A stretch of 64,000 bases of DNA from Trichobilharzia szidati (lineage: Eukaryota; Platyhelminthes; Trematoda; Strigeidida; Schistosomatidae): the NCBI GenBank assembly GCA_944472155.2, contig OX235273.1:84872793-84936792 (forward strand). The letters are read 5' to 3'. The notes under the pieces are model-generated. The model had not been told where the DNA came from and made no database searches. It saw only the letters and a list, made by a program, of their open reading frames with translations. Shown here in pieces: positions 48,847 through 58,972 of this stretch; positions within the stretch are counted from its first letter, which is position 1, and every line of letters starts with the position of its first letter. Made by a program: the position numbers and the translations under genes.

Positions 48847-51263
48847 GTTAGTAAATTTAACTGTTTTATTTTTCAAGGTTTAGAGCGGTCTCTGTGGCAT
48901 GAGTTACACGGCCAACATATTGCGGCCGAACGCGTATACCGTCATATTCTGGATTACATGAATGACGGAAATCCACAAAAGCCCCTAGCGTTATCATTCC
49001 ATGGCTATACAGGTGTTGGGAAGAATTTCGTTTCCAACATTGTTGTGAACAATATCTTAAGATTAGGCACACGCAGCCGATTTTATCACTTCTATGACAC
49101 AACGATACATTTCAAGCACGCTAGTCAAATTTCAGAATATAAGGTTAGTTTCTTACGTTTCACCGTTTAAACAAAGGGTTTCAAATATTCTAAGGGACAG
49201 CCAAAGGTTTCGTCATAATTATTATAAGGTTCTAGTTAGCTGTATTGGGAAAAGTCCCCGCTCTTTTGTGAGTATTCTTTGGTTTGGCATCAAAAACATC
49301 TAGGAGACAGTTGTATAAACAGTCGTATTCGCCAAACTTACACCACCATTAAAAATATAACGCTAGTGGTACGACCGTTCACTGTGCAGTCATTGGTATA
49401 ATTTACCTTCCCTAATTTACAATACCCCTTAACCAGCTTATAAAGTTAGCTGACCAAACATCTCAACTTTAAAAATTTTTTGTTTTAGAAGTTAACTGAC
49501 TTCACAAATGTAAATGAATGGCGCATTCATAAAGTCACTAACTCGTGTTTCACAACTTTTGTACTGAAAAAAACTTGTGATAAACTAAAGGAGACTATAA
49601 ATCATACCTTGAGGTAAATAATAACCATTTAGTTCGTACCTTTTAAACTTAAGAGCCAATTAGAAGTTTCTTAAGTTCATGTGGGACTGAGTGAGTAAAC
49701 GCCAAAGGAGAAAGTCAGTAGATCATTTTATTTGTTCTTTGCAACTCACTTTTTATTTTTTATTCTTGAATTCCCTTTCCGTTAGTTTCCTTCTACCCTG
49801 CTTTTATTTAATATGGATGTGGCTCATTGTCTGCGGTGCTTGACCTTCAGCCAACTGGTCTAAGCTTTGAATCCCACTCTATCTATTCCAGCCTAAGCGA
49901 CTGAGTAGTATCTTCAACCTTTACACTAGCGTGATACTTATTTTACTACATGAAATCACCTGGTATTCGAAAAGCTAGTAGACCGCAGGCTTTACCTTAA
50001 AATGCTGATATGTGACCAAGCCGTCACAACTAATAGGTAATCCCTGTTCACTGCCTTCACCTAACTAGGAGTATTCCTACAGAAATGAAGGGCCATTGCG
50101 AATACACAGCGTTCGTTACCAAACTGGTTCACCATGTCAACGTGGCGGCTCCCATGTCATTAACTTCTTGGCCTGGTACTTGTTGAGGAAAATGGAGATG
50201 TAAGCCCATGACGTAGCGCTGTAGACAGGAAGTGGTTGTGTTAGAGCACCATCTGTTGGTATATCGTAACTTTCTGATTGGGTAAGAGAAACCTTACGAC
50301 TCATGTTATCAAACATGACTATTTTCTTAACATTGTTGTTCTGCTAATTTCGATGGCACAGCTGTTTTTGTCTTTACTGTATGTTGATTGTGTTTGAATA
50401 ATTATAACAACAGTCTGCACTATGGAGTCAGTAATTTATTGTATCGGCCAACGTATTTGGAACAATTAGATTTTTAAACTGCCCGTACAGTTGCTATGAC
50501 TTGATGTATAATATTCAAGTTTTTGTGTATGTGTATCGGTACAGGAAATTTCAATCCTGTTTCTTGGTTTTGAAGTTTAAATGTCTGCAAATTCATTAAA
50601 CTTTTAAATGAACTCTAGAGAATATCTAATCTGATTCAGTTATCTATGATTTCTTGTGCGTCCTTAGTGGTAGACTCCGATTAATTTGTAACCATACTGA
50701 AGGGAAAAATGTGTTTAACTTCAGTCATCCAAGTATCATGACGAGGGAAACATAAACTGATATCTCTGGAAAGTTTTGCTCTTTTCGAATACATCAGTTA
50801 ATTATAATTATATTTCAATGGCTGTTTACACTGATAAGCTTTCGATTTTAGTTATCCTTATGTGCAAACATCCATTATAATATATAATAAATTGTTTTTA
50901 CGAGTTTGACTACGGATTGATATCAGTTAGAGAACCATTGAAAACCAGGGAGTACTGGACAGCTGATTCATCCGATGATTCCCAAACTAGGATGAAACAG
51001 CTGTCCAGTACTCCCTGGTTTTCAATGGTTCTCTAACTGATATCAATCCGTAGTCAAACTCGTAAAAACTAATCTAATTCTTACAAATCGACTCTTGAAA
51101 ATAATTATAATTAATTAATTGGAAAGTGGTAAAAATACTGATGATTCTGTGATTCTCACCATATTTTTTTTCCCTCTAGGAACGTCTTTATCGAGAGTTG
51201 CATGCAGCTGTTTCAGAATGCCCCACATCAATATTTGTTTTTGACGAAATGCATAACATGCCC
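48642..51263 (+). CDS. torsin: Torsin-family AAA+ ATPase, N-terminal exons (partial, runs into gap)
   Basis: Torsins are ATPases of the ER and nuclear-envelope lumen, activated by membrane cofactors (LAP1/LULL1 in vertebrates). Exon 1 is 48642-48846 (or from Met14 at 48681), exon 2 48878-49143, exon 3 from 51180. Intron 1 is only 31 bp (48847-48877, GTTAGT...TTTTTCAAG); intron 2 is 2036 bp. From Met14 there is a signal peptide (CNVLLLLLLSACDAF), then torsin's hydrophobic and CLLYECC region. The AAA+ core follows: GQHIAAERVYRHIL, PLALSFHGYTGVGKNFVS (Walker A with GKN, the torsin variant of GKS/T), FKHASQISEYKERLYREL, and IFVFDEMHNMP (Walker B). The sequence stops at an N run. A continuation reading LEYWALVSGVTYSPKNA follows the gap. 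Paralogue identity (TOR1A versus others) is not resolvable. Confidence 0.92.
48878..49143 (+). CDS. torsin: Torsin exon 2 (Walker A)
   Basis: The acceptor TTATTTTTCAAG follows the 31-bp intron. Eighty-eight codons include HELHGQHIA and the P-loop GYTGVGKN, ending ISEYK at donor ATAAG|GTTAGT in phase 0. Confidence 0.95.
49810..50260 (+). repeat. Possible tRNA-like repeat in torsin intron 2
   Basis: GATGTGGCTCATTGTCTG resembles an A box and AGCTTTGAATCCC, about 45 bp on, a B box. A GC-richer body follows to about 50260. No other copy is visible in the window. Confidence 0.3.
50894..51069. mobile_element. Perfect 72-bp foldback with hammerhead-type centre
   Basis: Arms 50894-50965 and 50998-51069 are perfect reverse complements over 72 bp, separated by 32 nt. 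The centre and arm bases give GATGATTCCC, AAACTAGGATGAAAC, i.e. the stem II and GAAA half seen in the SINEs at 10016 and 13358. The arms are those SINEs' 3' ends (GGAGTACTGGACAGCTG, GTTAGAGAACCATTGAAAAC). The tRNA-like head is absent. The right flank continues with the same SINE tail (CTCTTGAAAATAA). It lies 110 bp before torsin exon 3. Confidence 0.85.
51180..51263 (+). CDS. torsin: Torsin exon 3 (Walker B), cut by assembly gap
   Basis: The acceptor reads TTTTTTTTCCCTCTAG. It encodes ERLYRELHAAV and CPTSIFVFDEMHNMP, equivalent to TOR1A's IFIFDEMDKM region, then Ns. Confidence 0.92.
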
Positions 51264-51762
51264 NNNNNNNNNNNNNNNNNNNNNNNNNNNNNNNNNNNNN
51301 NNNNNNNNNNNNNNNNNNNNNNNNNNNNNNNNNNNNNNNNNNNNNNNNNNNNNNNNNNNNNNNNNNNNNNNNNNNNNNNNNNNNNNNNNNNNNNNNNNNN
51401 NNNNNNNNNNNNNNNNNNNNNNNNNNNNNNNNNNNNNNNNNNNNNNNNNNNNNNNNNNNNNNNNNNNNNNNNNNNNNNNNNNNNNNNNNNNNNNNNNNNN
51501 NNNNNNNNNNNNNNNNNNNNNNNNNNNNNNNNNNNNNNNNNNNNNNNNNNNNNNNNNNNNNNNNNNNNNNNNNNNNNNNNNNNNNNNNNNNNNNNNNNNN
51601 NNNNNNNNNNNNNNNNNNNNNNNNNNNNNNNNNNNNNNNNNNNNNNNNNNNNNNNNNNNNNNNNNNNNNNNNNNNNNNNNNNNNNNNNNNNNNNNNNNNN
51701 NNNNNNNNNNNNNNNNNNNNNNNNNNNNNNNNNNNNNNNNNNNNNNNNNNNNNNNNNNNNNN
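51264..51762. other. Assembly gap (499 N)
   Basis: Run of N. Long open frames spanning it are artefacts of the N run. Confidence 1.
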
Positions 51763-51816
51763 CTGGAGTACTGGGCACTGGTCAGTGGTGTGACTTACAG
51801 CCCGAAAAACGCATAG
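51763..51816 (+). CDS. torsin: Torsin continuation after the gap, with in-frame TAG
   Basis: LEYWALVSGVTYSPKNA corresponds to the torsin block FLDYYDLVDGVSYQKA. A TAG follows at 51814-51816. In the same frame, CIYAF and a GTAAGC donor come after it, where torsins have the FIFLSN sensor strand. Either the exon ends just before the TAG at a weak donor, the base calls beside the gap are wrong, or this copy is broken. Confidence 0.6.
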   Translation: MEYWALVSGVTYSPKNA

Positions 51817-53749
51817 TGTATCTACGCATTTGTAAGCTGTAAAATGTCAGTTACTTCCTATGCATTGAAAACTTGCCCTGTGTAGCGTTAGTGCGCGACT
51901 AGTTCTAATGGAATAACGGACACAAGCGTGAATTGTCCGGGTGGTGTAGAAAGGCTATATGTGGTTATATATTTTATTTAGACAGTTAGGTGCGCTCACT
52001 CCTTGTCTTTTTCTAAGGCTGTGGGTACGTGTAAGACCACACCTTGAAGTGTACAGTATCACTCCTCTTCCATTAGTCAGAAAGGATACCAATTTTTGGG
52101 AGTAATTCTAAGGTAAAGAGGGTTTATGGGTTTCCGGAAGAGACTATATGGTGAAGGGTTGAGGAAATATGGCCCTTCCACACTCAGCTACTGTTGGTTT
52201 GAGCGTGACCTAATTACTGCCTATGAGACTGCAAATGCCTAGAATAATGCAAAGCTATTATAATAATAATAGTATATTCTCATTTTTTACATGAGGGACA
52301 CCAGTTTACAGGCATCATCACTTCGATAAATTACACATACGATTAGTAAATATAGTTAGTAATGATAATATAATAGGGTACATATTTGTTCATACAAATA
52401 TAGGAAAAACAAGTTCTATAGGAATGGATAAGAATTGTTTAAGTTACATATTTAAATTACATGATTTACGGTTAAATAAAATGGTTGCTGTCATTTTATC
52501 TTTAGTTTGTGGGGAAAATCGGATAACTGGTGATTCAATGGAACACACCAACAAATGTAGAGATATTGACTTCGCATTAACAAAAAAAACCCAAGTATGC
52601 GTTGGATGGATTACATACACTTGGGAAAATAAATAAAGCTTGAAGTCAGTTCCCTCATAAAACAATAAAATGCGTCTTACAATAATATATTCCCACTTTA
52701 TGCACATGAGGGACTCCAGTTGACAGGCATCAACAATATGGTAATAATGCACACATGGAGTAAACATGTTTAAAATTTTCCACTAACACAAAATATATAT
52801 ACAAGGTAAGATAATGAAATATTGACCGTAAGTACACTCTGCATAAGTTAAAACAGTTTATATGGCATAATCCTAGGCACAATTATTGTTTGAATTTGTT
52901 GAACATGAGCGAAACAACTGAGTGTTGCGTTACATTCGGTCGATATGGTGGGCTAGTCACAAAAGTATAAAAATGACTTATAAAACGTTACTCAGTTTAC
53001 CGTAAACGATGTTTTAAGCAATATAAACTGCAAACGGCTCACCACAGCAGTTATTATCCAGTTAAACATGCAGAGAAGTAATCATAATTCAGCAACTTGT
53101 GAATTTTTATTCTTTTCTGTCTGGAACCTGAGTAACTGCGAACCAATCCATACAAAAATGTCGAAAGAGGCATGCAGGAGCAGAATTTTGCCATTGAATG
53201 AGTCATTGGTATCTGAGATGCAGCTATCAGCATATTTTCGTCATTTCATAGATATCCAGATTTATTGACGCTGTATAGGTAGTGATTTGGATTTGTCATC
53301 ATGATGGATATATGGATGAATATTCAAATACGTACTACAGCTGGTTTGCCTTCCGGATTCAGTTAATTACATCGCGTGTTGGGTTTGATTACTCTGCGAT
53401 TTTGATATATTCCGCGGTGTCGCCGTGATTATGGGAAGTGTGCATATGCTTGAAGTGCATTACTTTGTTGGCTGCAATCTCTACTGAGTGTATACAACGG
53501 GAACTGTGGATTTATGTATTTGCTCATAACTGTGGATAAAATATCGCCGCATTCCTTTTGGAAAGGAGACCAGTTGGTGGATTATAAATAATGTCCAAGT
53601 AACTTATATCCTTCCATGTGTTGTTGTGGTAAGTCTCGACCTTGTTTTCTCATACTTCATTCATATGTTGATTATGGTTCAGGCTTTGTATCAGGTAGAC
53701 ATAATTCGATCGACTCTTATTTGTATGAGTGTTATTTTCATGACTGCTG
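51817..53749. other. Stretch after the gap, with a diverged direct repeat
   Basis: No further torsin exon was recognised. Two direct repeats of about 75 bp (about 52266-52335 and 52681-52752) share CATGAGGGAC, CCAGTTGACAGGCATCA and a TATATTC lead. The short frames between them are not supported as genes. Confidence 0.4.
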
Positions 53750-53807
53750 CTTGTTTGTCTGAAATTATAGATAAAGGCAAAAGAAACAACAGGTGTAGTC
53801 TCTAAGT

Positions 53808-56633
53808 TCATACATTAAATGGGCCTATAATTTCTGAAGCTCTTACATGGGAATTAGCACTGTTATCACTTACAAACCCACTTAGTGTGTCATTAAGAGC
53901 TTTTTCAAAGGACACTAGTGAGCTTGCTAGTCGCATTTCCTCAGGTAGTTTGTTCCATATTTGGGCATACCTAATCATGAAAAATTTTTGCCTGGTGGCT
54001 GTTTTACATTGTTCTATAGCCACCGTACCTTGAGTGTGTCTAAGGTTATATCCAGTGTCTTCTGAAAACCGAGTACAATTAGTAGGGGTATACACTATGT
54101 GGTTAAGTAGTTTATAGAAGAGTATCAGATTTAGCCGCAGTCGTCTTAACCATAATGTTTCTAGTCCTAGAATTTCACATCTGGTAGAGTAGTTTGTGCC
54201 GTTTTCGGTTCCAATTACTTTCAGCGTGAAGTACCTCTGTACTCCTTCTACTTTTAGTTTGTCTTCTATGCGTATACTACTAAATATGAATGAACAATAG
54301 TCTAGGAGTGGGCGCACACAAACCTTGTACAGTAGTATTCTGGATTCACTTCTGTAGAAGTTCCTGAGTAGGAAACCAATAAGCCTGCGTGATTTCGATA
54401 CTTGTTTCGAGATATGTTCAGAAAATGATAGATTGTGTGAATATGTCAGTCCTAGGTCTAGCACAGATTTGAGTCTAGGGATTTTGTGGCCCTGAATTGC
54501 TAGGTCGAGTTCTAGGTTGGGACAGCCTATGCAGAGCCAGCCACACTTTTCGACATTAAACTCAAGTCTCCAGGTGTCACACCATATATCCATTTTTGTT
54601 AGTTCTTCATGTATGGAGTTCATAGTTGTACCGATATCTGTGTTTGTGCAGGTATATGTCACCTTTAAGTCATCTGCATACAGTATTGGCTTGCCTATAC
54701 TAAAGCACTCACATATACTATTTATGTATATAATGAAAAGAAGGGGTCCCAATACACTCCCCTGGATGACACCACTGCTAATCGGCCTAGGCCTGGAGGT
54801 CATCGAGCCAATTTTTGTTGTCTGATTTCTGTCACTGAGAAATGATTTTATCCAGTTGTGGAGGGGGTTGCGTATCCCTAGTGAGCATAGCCTGCTGACT
54901 AACAGACTATGTGGGACTCTGTCGAAGGCTTTCCTGATATCGAAATAGAGGATAATTACTAGTTCTCTCCTATCTCTTCTATAGGTGACTTCGTTGAAAA
55001 AGTCTATATGGCAAGTGACGCAAGATCTTTTCTTAAGGAACCCGTGTTGTGACTGGTTGATGAGTTTGTGTTTTAGAAAGTAGTCTGACATTTGGTCTTT
55101 GATTACTTTCTCCATGATCCTTGATATAACAGGTGTTATATTGATAGGCCTATAATTACATGCACTAGTTTTGGTCCCTCCTTTATGCTTAGGTAGTATA
55201 TACGTGTTTTTCCAAGTTTCAGGGTAGGTCCCAGTCACTAGTGAGAGGGTGAATATTCTAAGTAATAGTACTATCATATCCGAGCCACCGTTTTTATAAA
55301 TGATAGATGGTATATCATCTATCCCACAACTACCGTTAGCTTTTAGTGTCTTTACCGCTGATGCTATATTTTGCATATTAAAGTTGATTTCACCTAACTC
55401 GTAGTTATTTTTGCAGGTTATATCGAGGATTGGAGACGGATGCGCTTTGGTGTTATTGGAGAACCATTGGTTTAGGAGTTCACAAATAATCTGGGGATCA
55501 TCATAAATTATACCTTCATGCTCCAAGTGGCCAACATTATTTTCTTTACCCTTGTTTAGTCGTTTTTGCAGGATCTTGCAGAGTTCCTGAGTTTTAGAGG
55601 TGCCCCCTAGGGCTTTATTTTCCTCGAGTTGTGCCTTCATTTTATGTCTCTGCTCAAGATTTTTAAATGTTTCATGTATCTGGTGTAATGCACTAAATTC
55701 TTTATATAAATAAAATTTCCTTTTCAATTTCCTTAGTTTTAATCGCGTTTTGCGGTCTATGAAAAGAGTTGGTGTCCTTAAGGCAGACTTTAGGGGTGCG
55801 ATTGTATCTCTTACCGAACTGACCGTCTTGTAGAAGGTATCAAGTGTTACTTCTAAGTTATCATTGGTAAAGTATTCATCCCAGTCAGAGCTTCTCAAGA
55901 GCGTTGGTAGGAATTCCCAGTCGGCATTTCTATAGTCCCTATATTGATAGTGAACCGGGGAATTTTTAGGTGTGTGTTTAGTTATTAGTTGAAGAGGTAG
56001 GGTGCAGTACAGTATGTTGTGATCACTGTTGTCGAGTTTATCCCCCACCTCTATCGAGATCGGCTCTATTTTGTGGCAGAGGACTAAGTCGAGAATATTG
56101 TTATGTCGTGTTGGGAGGCGTACACACTGCTTCCATCCTCCTACATCTATAGCTTCTAGGAGCTCGTCATAGATTCTAGGTCCAGTGCAGGTATCCCAGT
56201 TCACTCCGGGGAGGTTAAAATCGCCACAAATTATTTTGTAGTCGAATTCCAGGGTAGGTACATGCTCTAGTATTTCTGCGATAACCGTATCAGTCGTTTT
56301 AGGGCTGCTGGGGGCTCTGTATATACATCCCACTAGAATTTTATTTTCATTCGTGTGGATGCTTATCCACTTAGATTCTGGGAGTTTGTCGATAGTTAGG
56401 TTTGTAAAAGTATTGGGGTCAGTAGATTTAGAAGCATATATTAGACACCCGCCTCCTCTTTTGTCCACTCTATCATTCCTGTGGATGTCATAGTTATCAA
56501 TTATCAGCTTTGTGTCCGGTATATCATTAGTTAGCCAAGTTTCAGTTACCAGAATCAGTGTTGGCCGTCTCATGTATACCAAGCTGCGAAGGGAAGTTAT
56601 TTTGTTAAGGAGAGATCGAGCATTTAAGAGCAT
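53808..56633 (-). CDS. LINE ORF2: apurinic endonuclease plus reverse transcriptase (941 aa)
   Basis: This enzyme nicks target DNA and copies LINE RNA there. The endonuclease spans about 1-215: LNARSLLNK (metal-site Asn), VTETWL (catalytic Glu), RGGGCLIY, ICGDFNLPGVNW (Asp/Asn pair) and LDNSDHNILYC (the SDH catalytic triad). RT spans about 420-720: GSCGIDDIPSIIYK, RPINITPVISRIMEKVI, QHGFLKKRSC, YFDIRKAFDRVPH, GVIQGSVLGPLLFIIYIN and LYADDLKVTY, with the DD pair intact. The C-terminal part runs to GLRH.QGT-type residues (NLRHTQGTV), a usual CR1/Jockey-group ending. No stop or frameshift occurs in 2.8 kb and all catalytic residues seen are present, so this is the best preserved element in the window. 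Confidence 0.93.
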   Translation of the reverse strand: MLLNARSLLNKITSLRSLVYMRRPTLILVTETWLTNDIPDTKLIIDNYDIHRNDRVDKRGGGCLIYASKSTDPNTFTNLTIDKLPESKWISIHTNENKILVGCIYRAPSSPKTTDTVIAEILEHVPTLEFDYKIICGDFNLPGVNWDTCTGPRIYDELLEAIDVGGWKQCVRLPTRHNNILDLVLCHKIEPISIEVGDKLDNSDHNILYCTLPLQLITKHTPKNSPVHYQYRDYRNADWEFLPTLLRSSDWDEYFTNDNLEVTLDTFYKTVSSVRDTIAPLKSALRTPTLFIDRKTRLKLRKLKRKFYLYKEFSALHQIHETFKNLEQRHKMKAQLEENKALGGTSKTQELCKILQKRLNKGKENNVGHLEHEGIIYDDPQIICELLNQWFSNNTKAHPSPILDITCKNNYELGEINFNMQNIASAVKTLKANGSCGIDDIPSIIYKNGGSDMIVLLLRIFTLSLVTGTYPETWKNTYILPKHKGGTKTSACNYRPINITPVISRIMEKVIKDQMSDYFLKHKLINQSQHGFLKKRSCVTCHIDFFNEVTYRRDRRELVIILYFDIRKAFDRVPHSLLVSRLCSLGIRNPLHNWIKSFLSDRNQTTKIGSMTSRPRPISSGVIQGSVLGPLLFIIYINSICECFSIGKPILYADDLKVTYTCTNTDIGTTMNSIHEELTKMDIWCDTWRLEFNVEKCGWLCIGCPNLELDLAIQGHKIPRLKSVLDLGLTYSHNLSFSEHISKQVSKSRRLIGFLLRNFYRSESRILLYKVCVRPLLDYCSFIFSSIRIEDKLKVEGVQRYFTLKVIGTENGTNYSTRCEILGLETLWLRRLRLNLILFYKLLNHIVYTPTNCTRFSEDTGYNLRHTQGTVAIEQCKTATRQKFFMIRYAQIWNKLPEEMRLASSLVSFEKALNDTLSGFVSDNSANSHVRASEIIGPFNV

Positions 56634-56707
56634 AATTTTTAGAAAACCAGTTTTGTTGGGAGGGTAATTAGTGGGTTTTCTTGTTACTATCCCTAACTCC
56701 TGGTAGC

Positions 56708-57397
56708 CTATGTTATGTTCCGAGGGATTCTCAGATGAGACATTGTCAGTGTGTCTACTATTCCCTGAACAAATTGTGCTGCAAGAGGGGCTATTGTTTG
56801 CTGCAACCGAAAATAATCCTGTTGCATATATTGGTTTCTGGCCTCATTACGTGGGTATCTGGAATCATTCCTTGACATTAGATAATCTGTTTCACTATTC
56901 AGATTGTTATTTACAGGGCCGAAATAACCTGTTTCTAGGTTGTTTTGAGGGTAGTGCGTGCCAAGTCTCTCGCAGTTGTACATTTGTGGACTCATTTCGT
57001 GCATGTACATAGAAGGACCGTGATTCAATCTATACCCGTTATGCTGATGGGGATTTACATAGCTACTATGAGGGTCCGAGTATGCATTTCCATCCATATG
57101 GTACCTAGTGGTGTCCCGTCTAGTAGCCCATGTGTTTTGATTATTTATTCTGGGTCCCGTTCTCAGGTTATATGAGCCCATAGGCATATTACAACCTCGG
57201 CTATTACGGAAATCGTGGGTCTGACCCTGTTGTTTAATCAGCTCGGCTCCTCTTGCGTGTCTGCTAGAGTGTGATTTTGTGTGGATAGAGCTATATTTGC
57301 TGTTAGTTTTTACCTCGTATAGTCTGTCATCCACAGTTTGTCTACCACCCTTAGTTCGACGAAGAGCACTTCCACCCTCGTGTTCCGTCTCCTTCAT
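56708..57397 (-). CDS. LINE ORF1-like frame (229 aa), Asn/Tyr/Gly rich
   Basis: Directly upstream of ORF2. It is rich in Asn, Gln, Tyr, Gly and His with repeated RGAE, NNN and HY patterns, and has no zinc finger. The C-terminal PLAAQFVQGIVDTLTMS may form a helix. The frame is open for a few codons above the first Met (SYARITAGP). Disordered, RNA-binding-type ORF1 segments of this kind are known in LINEs, but I cannot match it to a family. It may be only the C-terminal part of ORF1, the zinc-finger part being lost. Confidence 0.6.
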   Translation of the reverse strand: MKETEHEGGSALRRTKGGRQTVDDRLYEVKTNSKYSSIHTKSHSSRHARGAELIKQQGQTHDFRNSRGCNMPMGSYNLRTGPRINNQNTWATRRDTTRYHMDGNAYSDPHSSYVNPHQHNGYRLNHGPSMYMHEMSPQMYNCERLGTHYPQNNLETGYFGPVNNNLNSETDYLMSRNDSRYPRNEARNQYMQQDYFRLQQTIAPLAAQFVQGIVDTLTMSHLRIPRNIT

Positions 57398-58427
57398 GGG
57401 ACCTGCCGTAATGCGTGCATAGCTCTTTTTTAGGCTTACACCAAGTCATTACGGACTTCCCTGTGGCAACCATGGAGGGTTCACACACCAGAGATCATGG
57501 ACTAAAGTGCGCTCTCATCTCTGTTCCCTTTGAGATTGTAGTCAGAAACTGTGCCTACTTCGCCATCGGTGGAAATGTTTAGAGTAGAGGCTGGATGGTC
57601 GCATAGCAACACAAGAAAACTACCAGCTGAATACCCATAAAACACTCTCAGTTGATGAGGGAATCAAGAAAGTTTCCACGGAGCTTGCTTAAACCTTGGG
57701 TTGCCAAAATTTTCCATCATTTATATTGCATCTGATTACTCGAATTTATTTTGCTTTAATTATTCAATTATGTGTCCAAATCTTACTCTTTACTCTCGCA
57801 ATTAATTAAAATGTTTTCAACCTGATGATTTACGAGTTTCTAATAAACTTAAGAGAAAGCGTCATGGTGAGTGGCACCGAGCCTGTGCTTCAATTCATCA
57901 GATGACTGTTCCTGTGATTATGACCACAAATTGCAGGTCATTATCGCACAAGATTAATTACTTGCACGCTCTATTGTGTTCAAATATTTTTCGTAATACA
58001 GGTGTAGTAACGATCCAAGAAAACTGGCTCCACGGTTCATATGATAACAATTCAATCTCCCTAAATGGTTTCACTATGTACAGTCAAGACCGAAGCAGTT
58101 CAAGGAAAAAGCAAGGTGGGAGTGCTGCTACTTTTATTAATTCGCAGTGGTCTGATGCTAACAATGTATGCTTTAAATTCTCAAATGATAATATTGAGTG
58201 TATAACTGTTATATGTCAGCCTAAACACCTTTCTAAGTACAAATTTATTTTTATCACGGACATTTATGTCACATCTTTTGTAGTCCTTCAGGACTATCCT
58301 TGTTTGCTGATGAATTCACTATTCTCGCTGCCGTCTCTTATGGTAACTCATTGCCCATAATGACAGCTGATTTCGATTCTTGTGACTTTAAAGTATTGGT
58401 TTGGTAGGGATTTTGTTTAATTGTATG

Positions 58428-58552
58428 GAGGATTTCATCATGAGCTGACATCAGTTAGAGAACCACTGGAAAACCTAGGACGAAACAGCTGTCCAGTACT
58501 CCCAGGTTTTCCAGTGGTTCTCTAACTGATGTCAGCTCATGATGAAATCCTC
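58428..58552. mobile_element. Perfect 49-bp foldback with hammerhead-type loop
   Basis: Arms 58428-58476 and 58504-58552 are perfect reverse complements; the loop is 27 nt and reads AGGACGAAACAGCTGTCC followed by AGTACTCCC. GGACGAAACAG is the stem II 3' strand plus GAAA of the hammerhead-type core seen in the 10-, 13- and 50.9-kb copies. The arms are the SINE 3' end (GTTAGAGAACCACTGGAAAAC, shortened here). It sits inside the decayed LINE. Confidence 0.85.
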
Positions 58553-58740
58553 TCGGAATATATGAAGCTCTTAAAAGAGCCCCACTGTTCAACTCCAATC
58601 ATTGTATTGTGCGAGTTGTACCCAAAATTTATGGAAAGTTAGACAAGAGAACCTTCTTAAACCTGTCCGAGAAAATTTTACATGGATGTTACTTTATTAA
58701 GAATGTTCAGAATCTCAGGAGCATACTCAAAGACACAAGG

Positions 58741-58972
58741 TAAGATTTTATTTTGATAAATCACATTGTTATACAGTAATATCAACTGATGACGCTACGA
58801 GAACAAATTACTGATCATAATCATATCAAGTTGCTCACACAAATTTTTATATATAAATGAACATCATCAGTTAATATTACTGTAAAACACTGTCTGATTT
58901 ATGAAAATGAAATCTTATCTATAATGGAGTCGCACTAGACCACACTGCCGAAGTCTTATACTTAAATCAATA
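58741..58972. mobile_element. 232-bp foldback insertion with 8-bp target duplication
   Basis: Flanked by ACACAAGG at 58733-58740 and 58973-58980. Removing the insert plus one repeat rejoins the host LINE reading (ILKDTR then WDLFSED). The inverted arms share AAGATTTTATTTTGAT with ATGAAAATGAAATCTT, and CAGTAATATCAACTGATG with CATCAGTTAATATTACTG. It is related to the large foldback at 30233-30745 (TGATTATGA, CGT..CGTCA and AAATCACAT blocks in order). The hammerhead-type stem is decayed. Confidence 0.8.

Larger units (their letters stand above)
53750..57480 (-). mobile_element. CR1-like LINE with ORF1 C-part and complete-looking ORF2
   Basis: Minus strand. ORF1-like frame (57397-56708) then ORF2 (56633-53808). 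The ORF2 frame is open upstream of its first Met (residues ELGIVTRKP, then TNYPPNKTGFLKIM) and overlaps the end of ORF1, as in many bicistronic LINEs. No (TTA)n tail was found after the ORF2 stop, so the 3' boundary is uncertain. The 5' end is lost or starts near 57480. Confidence 0.8.

Noticed and set aside
51188..51842. Long frames on both strands across the N run
   Set aside because: They are open only because Ns contain no stops.
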